Below are positions 15,468 through 22,742 of a stretch of 32,056 nt of DNA, in pieces (positions within the stretch are counted from its first letter, which is position 1; each line of letters begins with the position of its first letter). The translations under genes were made by a program, and so were the position numbers. The DNA comes from Alphaproteobacteria bacterium (GTDB lineage: Bacteria > Pseudomonadota > Alphaproteobacteria > MPNO01 > VGEU01): NCBI GenBank assembly GCA_016869145.1, contig VGEU01000029.1, positions 1-32,056 on the forward strand, written 5' to 3'. The notes under the pieces are model-generated. The model worked only from the letters and a program-made list of their open reading frames with translations, was not told the DNA's origin and did not search any database.

Positions 15468-16994
15468 GTGTCGACGAGCGGTGGATTGAAGCGCGACAAG
15501 GCGGCGTTCGTCGATCTCAGCGGCTGGATCGAGGCGCTCAGAAAGGCGGGCGAGCTGCAGGCGATCGACGCCGAGGTCGACTGGGACGTCGAGCTCGGGA
15601 CGATCATCCGCATGGCCCAGGGCAAGGGCGACGGTCCGGCGCTCCTGTTCAACAACATCAAGGACTACAACCGGAACGACACGATCTGCCGCCAGCTCTT
15701 CACCGGCGGGCAGGGATCGTATTCACGGCTCGCGATGATGTTCGGCCTGCCGCGCGAGACGCCGCCGCGCGAGCTGGTCAAGATCTGCCGCACGATCTTC
15801 CAGGAGCGCGTCGCACCGCGCGTCGTCAAGACCGGCCCGGTCAAACAGAACGTCCTCAAGGGCGATGACATCGACCTCCTCAAGTTCCCGGTGCCGAAGT
15901 GGAACCGCGGCGACGGCGGGCGCTATGTGCTCACCTATGCCGGGTGCGTGACCAAGGATCCCGAGACCGACGTCCACAATGTCGGCATCTATCGCGGCGA
16001 GGTCGCCGGCCGCGACCGCATCCCGGTCCTGATGTGGCGCGCGCAGCATTGGGGCGGACACTTCGCGAAGTGGCAGGCACAGGGCAAGGACATGCCCGTC
16101 GCCTATGTGATCGGCTGGGAGCCGTCGATGGGCTTCACCGGCGGCGCGCCGGTGCCGCGCGGCGTTTCCGAGTATGACGTAATGGGCGCGATCCGCGGCG
16201 AGCCTGTCGATCTCGTCAAGTGCGAGACCGTCGATCTCTACGTGCCGGCCAACGCCGAGATCGTGATCGAGGGCTATATCTCCGGCGATCCGGCGAGCTT
16301 CACGCCGGAAGGACCCTATGCCGAGTTCACCGGCTATTACGCCGTCGAGCGCACCAGGAAGCCGACCACGCGCGTCACCTGCATCACCTACCGAGACAAC
16401 CCGATCTTTCGCGGCACGGTCGAGGGCGCGCTGCCGGGCTCTTATTCGGAGAACCCGATCATGAGCTCGGTGCAGCGGAGCGCGACCGCGTGGAACGCGC
16501 TCGAATCCGCCGGCGTCCCCGGCATCACCGACGTGTGGGGCCCGCCGATCCATGCCGGCGTCAATCTCTTCGTCCGCATGAACCAGACCTATCGCGGCCA
16601 GGCCAAGCAGGCGGCGATGGCGCTGTGGGGCAATTCGGCGGCGCATGTCCGCTACAAGCACGTCTGGGTCGTCGACGACGACATCGACATCCACGACTAC
16701 GCCGCCGTCGACTGGGCGTTCGCGTGGCGCGTCAACGCGGGCGAGGGCGACGTCCTGATCTATCCGGCCAATTTCGGCGCCGGGCTCGATCCCTCGACAC
16801 GTCGGCGCGACCGCGATCCGCTGCGCTTCGGCACCGGCAAGTGGGCGCGTGTCCTGATCGACGCGACGATCAATCTCGACTACGAGCCCGATCCCGACCT
16901 CGACGGCAAGCGCTATCCCCCGACGGTCGCGCCGACCGAGGCCGATCAGGCTGCCGTGCGGGCCCGCTGGGCCGAGTTCGGCTTCAAGAAATAG
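15468..16994 (+). CDS. UbiD family (prenylated-FMN) decarboxylase, copy 1
   Basis: A 508-residue UbiD-family reversible (de)carboxylase of aromatic, heteroaromatic or alpha,beta-unsaturated acids. The catalytic R-E-E triad of the family is intact: R176 (NVGIYRGE), E281 and E286 (EGPYAE), matching R173/E277/E282 of fungal Fdc1 in spacing. Start is the GTG at 15468 with GAAGGGA seven bases upstream; ATG 15399 lies inside the divergent control region and has no ribosome site. Followed 132 bases later by a close paralogue. The enzyme needs prenyl-FMN made by UbiX, which is not in the window. It lies divergent from the Rieske dioxygenase operon, pointing to aromatic acid metabolism rather than ubiquinone synthesis. 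Confidence 0.93.
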   Translation: MSTSGGLKRDKAAFVDLSGWIEALRKAGELQAIDAEVDWDVELGTIIRMAQGKGDGPALLFNNIKDYNRNDTICRQLFTGGQGSYSRLAMMFGLPRETPPRELVKICRTIFQERVAPRVVKTGPVKQNVLKGDDIDLLKFPVPKWNRGDGGRYVLTYAGCVTKDPETDVHNVGIYRGEVAGRDRIPVLMWRAQHWGGHFAKWQAQGKDMPVAYVIGWEPSMGFTGGAPVPRGVSEYDVMGAIRGEPVDLVKCETVDLYVPANAEIVIEGYISGDPASFTPEGPYAEFTGYYAVERTRKPTTRVTCITYRDNPIFRGTVEGALPGSYSENPIMSSVQRSATAWNALESAGVPGITDVWGPPIHAGVNLFVRMNQTYRGQAKQAAMALWGNSAAHVRYKHVWVVDDDIDIHDYAAVDWAFAWRVNAGEGDVLIYPANFGAGLDPSTRRRDRDPLRFGTGKWARVLIDATINLDYEPDPDLDGKRYPPTVAPTEADQAAVRARWAEFGFKK

Positions 16995-17012
16995 GCGCGC
17001 GCGAGCCATGCA

Positions 17013-17074
17013 GCTTGTGCCGGCGTCCATGCCGGAAAGCCGGTTGACGGCCGCACCCGCGGCCGGTCACAAGC
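17013..17074 (+). other. Structured intercistronic region between the two ubiD-like genes
   Basis: GCTTGTGCCGG (17013-17023) can pair, with one bulge, with CCGGTCACAAGC (17063-17074). Inside lie a CGGCCGC/GCGGCCG hairpin (17048-17054 with 17059-17065) and a CCGG/CCGG mini-hairpin near 17020-17035. No T-run follows. It may be an mRNA processing or attenuation element; a TTGACG at 17044-17049 could also be a -35, but no good -10 follows. Confidence 0.4.
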
Positions 17075-17126
17075 GCGCAGCCTGAACGGCCCTTCGTTTC
17101 CATCCCTCTCGCAGAGGAGACAGTCC

Positions 17127-18677
17127 TTGGACCGGCTTGGTGAGATCAACAACCTGATCCGTCCGCGCGCCTTCGGCGACCTGCGCGGCTGGATCGAGGC
17201 GCTCCGCGAGGCGGGCGAGCTCCACGAGATCGACGTCGAGGTCGACTGGGACTGCGAGCTCGGCACGATCGCGCGCCGCACCTTCGGCCAGGGCGACGGA
17301 CCGGCGCTCCTGTTCAAGAATCTCAAGGGCTACAACCACAAGGGCGCGCCGTCCTCGCAGGTCTTCACCGGCGGGCTCTCCAACTATTCGCGCATCGCGA
17401 TGATGCTCGGGCTGCCGCGCGATGCCGGCGTGACCGACCTCGTCACCGCGACCCGGCACTACTTCAACCAGCGCGTCAACCCGACCGAGGTGAAGTCCGG
17501 CCCGGTGAAGGAGAACATCCTGAAGGGCAAGGACATCAACCTGTTCAATTTCCCGATCCCGAAATGGCATCGCCAGGACGGCGGGCGCTACATCAACACC
17601 TACCAGGCGACGATCACCAAGGACCCCGACACCGGCGTCCACAATCTCGGCATCTATCGCGGCATGATCGGCGCCAAGGGCGACACGCTGCCGGTCCTCC
17701 TGTGGCGCGCCCAGCACTGGGGCCTCCATTTCCAGAAATGGGCCGCGCGCGGCCAGAAGATGCCGGTCGCGCACGTGATCGGCTGGGAGCCGGCGCTGCC
17801 CTATGCCGCCTCGGCGCCGATTCCGACGGGCGTCTCCGAGTACGAGGTGATGGGCGCCATCCTCGGCAAGCCGGTCGAGCTCGTGAAATGCGAGACGGTC
17901 GACCTCATGGTGCCGGCCTCGGCCGAGATGGTGATCGAGGGCTATATCGATCCCGATCCCGCGACCTACGAGGAAGAGGGTCCGTTCGGCGAGTACACCG
18001 GCTATTTCGGTGGCGACCAGGGCAAGAAGCACTCGACCAAGATCACCTGCGTCACCTACCGCAACGGCTGCATCCACCGCGGCACGCTCGAGGGCACGAT
18101 GCCCAAGATGTACAACGAGAACTCGGTGGTGAGCTCGATCCAGCGCGCCGCCGTGGCGTGGAACGTGCTCGAGCGCGCCGGCGTGCCGGGTGTCACCGAC
18201 GTCCATTGCCCGGCCGCCAACAACGGCACGACGCTGTTCATCCAGCTCAAGCAGACCTATCGCGGCCAGGCCAAGCAGGCGGCGGCGGCGATCTGGGGGT
18301 CCAACTCCTCGCACCTCCGCTACAAGCACATCTGGGTCGTCGACGACGACATCGACATTCACGACTACGCCTCGGTCGACTGGGCCTTCGCCTATCGCGT
18401 CAATGCCGCCGAGGACGACATCGTGATCTTCCCGGGCACGTTCGGCTCCTCGCTCGATCCCTCGACGCGGCTCAAATACCGCGACACGATCAAATACGGC
18501 ACCGGCAAGTGGGCGCGGGTTCTGATCGACGCGACCATGAACCTCGACTTCGACGAGGAGGAGCAGTACGGCGGCAAGCGCTATCCCGACACCGTCATGC
18601 CGCACAAGGAAGACTGGGCGCTCGTCGACAAGCGGTGGGAGGAGTACGGCTTCAAGAGGCCCAAGAAGGGCCGCTGA
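17127..18677 (+). CDS. UbiD family (prenylated-FMN) decarboxylase, copy 2
   Basis: A 516-residue paralogue of the preceding UbiD protein, clearly more than half identical by eye over the full length. The R-E-E triad is intact: R178 (NLGIYRGM), E284 and E289 (EGPFGE), so neither copy looks like a degenerate subunit. Shared blocks include TYRGQAKQAA, YKH-WVVDDDIDIHDYA and GTGKWARVLIDAT. Start is TTG 17127, with GAGGAGA seven bases upstream; no better ATG or GTG exists before the conserved GWIEALREAGELHEID. Tandem UbiD-like subunits occur in phenylphosphate carboxylase (PpcA/PpcD), so a hetero-oligomer is possible; two decarboxylases for successive or alternative substrates is the other reading. 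A Rho-independent terminator follows. Confidence 0.93.
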   Translation: MDRLGEINNLIRPRAFGDLRGWIEALREAGELHEIDVEVDWDCELGTIARRTFGQGDGPALLFKNLKGYNHKGAPSSQVFTGGLSNYSRIAMMLGLPRDAGVTDLVTATRHYFNQRVNPTEVKSGPVKENILKGKDINLFNFPIPKWHRQDGGRYINTYQATITKDPDTGVHNLGIYRGMIGAKGDTLPVLLWRAQHWGLHFQKWAARGQKMPVAHVIGWEPALPYAASAPIPTGVSEYEVMGAILGKPVELVKCETVDLMVPASAEMVIEGYIDPDPATYEEEGPFGEYTGYFGGDQGKKHSTKITCVTYRNGCIHRGTLEGTMPKMYNENSVVSSIQRAAVAWNVLERAGVPGVTDVHCPAANNGTTLFIQLKQTYRGQAKQAAAAIWGSNSSHLRYKHIWVVDDDIDIHDYASVDWAFAYRVNAAEDDIVIFPGTFGSSLDPSTRLKYRDTIKYGTGKWARVLIDATMNLDFDEEEQYGGKRYPDTVMPHKEDWALVDKRWEEYGFKRPKKGR

Positions 18678-18701
18678 TCGAGACCCGATCGCGGAACGAA
18701 G

Positions 18702-18734
18702 GAACGGCGGCCCGAGGGCCGCCGTTCGATTTTT
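18702..18734 (+). terminator. Rho-independent terminator of the ubiD-like pair
   Basis: GAACGGCGGCC (18702-18712) pairs perfectly with GGCCGCCGTTC (18717-18727) around the loop CGAG, followed by GATTTTT (18728-18734). The stem is 11 bp and very stable. It stands 24 bases after the second UbiD stop. On the minus strand the hairpin follows the chemoreceptor stop but lacks a T-run. Confidence 0.9.
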
Positions 18735-18737
18735 CGC

Positions 18738-20921
18738 TCAGGCTGCCCGCACCTCGGCGAGGAAGCCGCCGACCGCGGTCTTGAGCGCATCCGCCTCGCT
18801 CGTCAGGCCGCGCGCGGCACCGAGCACGTCGTTCAAGGCGGTGCCGGTCTGCTCGGAGGCCTGCGACACGCCGGCGATGTTGGACGAGACGTCCTGGGTG
18901 CCTTGCGCGGCCTGGGTGACGTTCTGGGCGATCTCCCTGGTCGCCGCGGTCTGCTCCTCGACCGCCGAGGCGACAGACGCGGTGACCTCGTTGATCGAGC
19001 CGATCGTGCCGGCGATCGATTCGATCGCGGTCACGGCCTCCCGGGTCGCGGTCTGGATGTCGGCGATCTGCGCCGAGATCTCGCCGGTCGCCTTGGCGGT
19101 CTGGTTGGCGAGCGACTTGACCTCGGAGACGACGACGGCGAAGCCCTTGCCGGCCTCGCCGGCGCGCGCGGCCTCGATCGTGGCGTTGAGCGCGAGAAGG
19201 TTGGTCTGGCTCGCGATCTCGGTGATCAGCCCGACCACCTCGCCGATGCGCTGCGCCGATTCGCTCAGCTTCTTGACGCGCTGGTTGGTCGTGGCCGCAT
19301 CGTTCATCGCGGTCGCGGTGATCCGCGTGCTCTCGGAGACCCGTGCGCTGATCTCGCGGATCGAGGCGGAGAGCTCCTCGGCCGAGGCCGCGACCTTCTG
19401 CACGTTGTTGGTCGCCTGCTCGGCCGCGGCGGCGACGCCGGTCGATTGGCGCGAGGTCTCCTCGGCGATCGCCGATAGAGTCTGGGCGGCGCTCTCCATC
19501 TGCGAGGCCAAGGACGACACCGACTGGATGACGCCGCCGATCCGCTGCTCGAACCCGTCGGCGAGCGCGAGCATCGACTGGCGGCGCTCGGCCGCGGCGC
19601 GTTCCTCGGCGAGGCGCTTCTCCTCCTCGCGGCGCTTCTCCTCCTCCCGCGCATGTTCCTCCGCCGCGCGCTGCTCGGCCTGAAGCCGGTCGTTCTCGAG
19701 CATACTCTCCTTGAACACACCGACCGCCGCGGCCATGGCGCCGATCTCGTCGTTCCTGTCGAGGCCGGGGATCGCCACGGTCTTGTCGCCCTGGGCGAGG
19801 GTTCCCATGGCCGAGGTCATGCGCGCGAGCGGCTTGGTGACGCGCACCGTCGTCACCCAGAACGCGAATCCCGCGATTGCGAGGATCACCAGAAGGACCA
19901 TGATCTCTAAGGTCATGGTGAATTCGGCATGCGACTGCATCGAGGACGCATAGGCCTTGGTCTCGTCCGCCGCGACGTCGCCGACCTTGAGGAGCGAATC
20001 GATCCCGGTCGTGGCGGCCGCAAACCACTGTTGACCGGCGACCGGATAGGGATCGCCGGCGAGGCCCGCCTTGAGCACGCCCTCGCGCAACCGGCTGAAC
20101 TCGCCGAAATAGGCGCGATCGGCATCGGCGACGGCGGCCCTGATCGGCGCCGGTGTCGTCGCACCGGCCGCGATCATCTTCACCTCCGACCACGCGAGCT
20201 CGATCCGGCCGCGACCGTCCGCGAGGGTCTGCGCAAGGCCCGGCTCGATCGGTCGGTTGGCGCCGATCACGCCGGCGACCGCGGCCCGCTCGCGGCCCGC
20301 ATATTCCGCGGCGACCCAGGCGAAGTGCTTGAGCGCCGAGAGACTGGCGACGAGCCCTTCGAGGTCGGCCGCGACGCGAGCGAGCGCGGCGCGGAGCTCC
20401 TGGCTCTTCATGATCGCGGTGGTCGCGATCGGCACCAGGCGGCGCGCCAATTCCGGATCACGTTCCGCCGCGGGCTTCGCGAGCGCCGCGTCGAGATCGC
20501 GGCGAAGCGCCCGCCAGGCGGCGACCGCCTGCTCGGTCTCCTGGATGAGACGGTCCTTCTCCGCGAACGGCCCGATCTCACCGAGCTCGGCGATCGCGGC
20601 ATCGAAGGCCTTGTCGGCTTTTTCGCGCCGGGCGCGGATCTGGACCTGCACCTCGGCGGAAACCGGTGACGACGCATGCGCCGCCGTATTGGTCAAGCCA
20701 CGCTCGACCGCCCAGGAGCCCGCAGCATCGAGAAGGTGGTTGGTCGTCGCGTTGACGGCCTCGATGCGTGAGGCGCGCTGGCTCTTCGACATGGCGCTGG
20801 CGATCTCGAGCCCGGCGAGCGCGACGGCGATCGTCCCGATCACGACGGTGATGCCGAGGAGCGACTGCTTGACCCGGTTGCTGTAGCGGCGCGAGCCAGT
20901 TGCGGCGTGTGATGGGGGCAT
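18738..20921 (-). CDS. Methyl-accepting chemotaxis protein, probable NIT sensor domain
   Basis: A 727-residue transmembrane chemoreceptor that controls CheA. TM1 is about residues 21-43 and TM2 about 338-357. Between them is a 290-residue periplasmic domain containing WAVERGLTN (70-78), a hallmark of nitrate/nitrite-sensing (NIT) domains. A HAMP domain follows (357-410), then an unusually Glu/Arg-rich charged helix (418-448), and the signalling domain with hairpin tip [19 protein letters not shown] (571-589). No C-terminal CheR/CheB pentapeptide is visible. ATG 20921 (MPPSHAATG) with upstream GGGGGAA is preferred over an in-frame start at 20966. It is monocistronic and convergent with the UbiD pair, so it may report on the catabolic substrate; the ligand is unknown. 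Confidence 0.93.
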   Translation of the reverse strand: MPPSHAATGSRRYSNRVKQSLLGITVVIGTIAVALAGLEIASAMSKSQRASRIEAVNATTNHLLDAAGSWAVERGLTNTAAHASSPVSAEVQVQIRARREKADKAFDAAIAELGEIGPFAEKDRLIQETEQAVAAWRALRRDLDAALAKPAAERDPELARRLVPIATTAIMKSQELRAALARVAADLEGLVASLSALKHFAWVAAEYAGRERAAVAGVIGANRPIEPGLAQTLADGRGRIELAWSEVKMIAAGATTPAPIRAAVADADRAYFGEFSRLREGVLKAGLAGDPYPVAGQQWFAAATTGIDSLLKVGDVAADETKAYASSMQSHAEFTMTLEIMVLLVILAIAGFAFWVTTVRVTKPLARMTSAMGTLAQGDKTVAIPGLDRNDEIGAMAAAVGVFKESMLENDRLQAEQRAAEEHAREEEKRREEEKRLAEERAAAERRQSMLALADGFEQRIGGVIQSVSSLASQMESAAQTLSAIAEETSRQSTGVAAAAEQATNNVQKVAASAEELSASIREISARVSESTRITATAMNDAATTNQRVKKLSESAQRIGEVVGLITEIASQTNLLALNATIEAARAGEAGKGFAVVVSEVKSLANQTAKATGEISAQIADIQTATREAVTAIESIAGTIGSINEVTASVASAVEEQTAATREIAQNVTQAAQGTQDVSSNIAGVSQASEQTGTALNDVLGAARGLTSEADALKTAVGGFLAEVRAA

Positions 20922-21014
20922 GTTGGGAGTTCCCCCGATCGGACAGAGCGTGTCGGCGAACAACACGATCCGATCGTCGCGACCGTTCGTCCGGGGACCA
21001 CGATCGGAGGGTGC

Positions 21015-21042
21015 TGTATATGATCGAAGTCCTAGGATAGAA
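21015..21042 (-). promoter_or_regulatory. Weak promoter candidate for the chemoreceptor gene
   Basis: In the 135-base gap between tadA and the chemoreceptor, the minus strand reads TTCTAT (21042-21037), a 16-base spacer and TATACA (21020-21015). The patch is AT-rich and contains CCTAGG (21031-21036). Hexamer matches are partial and no sigma28-type motility promoter was seen. Confidence 0.35.
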
Positions 21043-21056
21043 GAATTGAGGGAGGG

Positions 21057-21536
21057 TTAATCCGTCTCGCCGCCTTCGCTGGAGCGGCGGCGGGCGAAGA
21101 ACGCGCGCAGGAGCTCGCTTGCGCGCGCGGCGCCGATCCCGTCATAGACCTCGGGCCGGTGATGGCACGAGGTCGAGGCGAAGATGCGGGGGCCGTGGAT
21201 CACCCCGCCGCCCTTGGGGTCGGATGCGCCGAAATAGAGCCGGCGAATGCGAAAGAAGGACATCGCCTGGGCGCACATCGGGCAGGGCTCGAGCGTCACG
21301 TAGAGGTCGCAACCGGGCAGCCGCGGCACGCCGCGCAGCGCCGCCGCGGCGCGGAGCGCGAGCATCTCGGCGTGTGCAGTCGGATCGGCGAGCGCCTCGG
21401 TCCTGTTGCCGGCACGGGCGAGGATCGCGCCCGTCATGCCGTCGACCACGACCGCGCCGACCGGCACCTCGCCGCGCCGCGCCGCCGCCTCGGCCTCGGC
21501 GAGCGCGATTTCCATGAAGCTCGACATGTCGGCCAT
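21057..21536 (-). CDS. tadA: tRNA adenosine(34) deaminase TadA
   Basis: A 159-residue zinc deaminase that converts A34 to inosine in the tRNA-Arg(ACG) anticodon. The zinc and catalytic residues are H55-A-E57 (TAHAEM) and C85-x-x-C88 (LEPCPMCAQAM), numbered almost as in E. coli TadA. RIRRLYFGASDPKGG and HHRPEVYDGI are further family landmarks. ATG 21536 (MADMSSFMEIALAEA) is chosen by family length; ATG 21527 or 21515 is also possible, as none has a good ribosome binding site. A TTGACG at 21571-21566 could be its -35. The gene is commonly next to the RluB-type synthase and rsmD in related bacteria; here an 8.5 kb block separates them. Confidence 0.93.
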   Translation of the reverse strand: MADMSSFMEIALAEAEAAARRGEVPVGAVVVDGMTGAILARAGNRTEALADPTAHAEMLALRAAAALRGVPRLPGCDLYVTLEPCPMCAQAMSFFRIRRLYFGASDPKGGGVIHGPRIFASTSCHHRPEVYDGIGAARASELLRAFFARRRSSEGGETD

Positions 21537-21634
21537 CGGCGAAGCTTCGGCCCACCGTCCCCGCGCGTCAAGCCGGCGTGACCCCGGTCGCCGGTTGCGA
21601 TAGGCTTTGGCGGATACTGGAACAGGAGACACCG

Positions 21635-22150
21635 ATGCCCGGGCTCGAAGGTCCGCGCGGCAGCGAGATCATCGCCGCGATCAAGGCTGCGGGCGTCACC
21701 CATGTCGCGGCGCTTCCCGACATCACGACGAGCGCCGGCCTCCTGTGGCCGCTCTCGAAGGACACCAGCCTCAAGCTGGTCCGCCTGTCCAAGGAGGACG
21801 AGGGTGTGTCGATCTGCGCCGGTCTCTCCTACTGCGACGTCCGCGCCGTCCTCCTGATGCAGCACACCGGATTTCTCGATTCGATGAACGCGATCCGCGG
21901 CATCGCTGTCGAATACGGCCTGCCCATCTGCATGGTGGTCGGGCTCCTGCAGAAGGAGCCGGACCGACCGCCGGCGCAGTCGGCGCGCTTCGGCGTCCGC
22001 ATCATGGAGCCGATCTGCGCGGCCATGGGTATCGATTATTTCTGCATCGAGGGCTCGGAGGACGTCGCGCGTCTTGCGCCGGCGATCGAGCGCGCCTATG
22101 CGACCTCGCGCCCGCTGGTCGCGATGATCGGACGGACGGTGCGGCCATGA
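21635..22150 (+). CDS. TPP enzyme, N-terminal Pyr-domain subunit (sulfopyruvate/phosphonopyruvate decarboxylase alpha-like)
   Basis: A 171-residue stand-alone pyrimidine-binding (Pyr) domain of a thiamine-diphosphate enzyme, like the ComD subunit of sulfopyruvate decarboxylase. The motif LSKEDEGVSICAG (51-63) carries the glutamate expected to activate the cofactor. ATG 21635 has AGGAG at 21624-21628; the longer in-frame start is unsupported. The stop overlaps the start of the PP-domain subunit by 4 bases (ATGA), so the two are co-translated halves of one active site. 2-Oxo acid decarboxylation is likely. The substrate (sulfopyruvate, phosphonopyruvate or another 2-oxo acid) cannot be decided, and no partner genes of coenzyme M or phosphonate pathways are present. 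Confidence 0.85.
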   Translation: MPGLEGPRGSEIIAAIKAAGVTHVAALPDITTSAGLLWPLSKDTSLKLVRLSKEDEGVSICAGLSYCDVRAVLLMQHTGFLDSMNAIRGIAVEYGLPICMVVGLLQKEPDRPPAQSARFGVRIMEPICAAMGIDYFCIEGSEDVARLAPAIERAYATSRPLVAMIGRTVRP

Positions 22151-22725
22151 TGCGGCGCGACGAAGCCTTCCGCACCCTCGCCGAGCTCCGCGGCGACGCG
22201 GTGGTCGTCTCGACCTACACATCCGCCTTCGAGTGGATGAAGGCGGCGCGGAGCCCGCTCAACTTCGTCAGCGTCGGCGTGATGGGCCAGGCCTCCTCGC
22301 ACGGCCTCGGCCTCGCGCTCGGCATGCCGGACCACAAAGTGATCGTCCTCGACGGCGACGGCAGCCTTCTGATGAATCTCGGCACGTTGGTAACGATCGC
22401 CAACGCGGCGCCCAGGAATCTCGTCCATTTTGTGGTCGAGAACGGCTGCTACGAGGCGAACGGCAGCCATCCCATCCCCGGCCAGGGCCGGGTGAGCTTC
22501 GCCGGCATGGCGCGGGCCGCCGGCTTCGCGAAGGTCTACGAGTTCGACGGCCTCAACCGCTTCGCGGCCGAGCTGCCCGAGGTCCTGTCGGTACCCGGTC
22601 CGGTATTCGCGACCCTCAAGGTGGTGGCCGGCGATCCGCCGCCGCAGGACTACGAGCTGATCCACGGTCCCGGCGTGCGCGCGGCGTTTCGCGCCGCGAT
22701 CCGCCCGTTCCTGAGCCGGTCATAG
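22147..22725 (+). CDS. TPP enzyme, C-terminal PP-domain subunit (sulfopyruvate/phosphonopyruvate decarboxylase beta-like)
   Basis: A 192-residue diphosphate-binding (PP) domain of a split thiamine-diphosphate decarboxylase. The cofactor motif begins at GDG (70-72, VIVLDGDGSLLMNLG) and ends at N99 (FVVENGCYEANG), the usual magnesium/TPP binding stretch. VGVMGQASSHGLGLALG precedes it. Start is ATG 22147 overlapping the stop of the Pyr subunit; the adjacent ATG 22150 would differ by one residue. The two chains should form an alpha2beta2 enzyme. It is followed after 17 bases by the first TPR-glycosyltransferase, so the pair heads a long plus-strand unit. Confidence 0.87.
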   Translation: MMRRDEAFRTLAELRGDAVVVSTYTSAFEWMKAARSPLNFVSVGVMGQASSHGLGLALGMPDHKVIVLDGDGSLLMNLGTLVTIANAAPRNLVHFVVENGCYEANGSHPIPGQGRVSFAGMARAAGFAKVYEFDGLNRFAAELPEVLSVPGPVFATLKVVAGDPPPQDYELIHGPGVRAAFRAAIRPFLSRS

Positions 22726-22742
22726 GGTCCGGCCACCGCGCG

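Noticed and set aside
17067-18605. A 512-codon minus-strand open frame opposite the second UbiD gene (and 15723-17030 opposite the first)
   Set aside because: Fully antisense to conserved enzymes with intact active sites; low-complexity Asp/Val/Arg-rich shadow translation.
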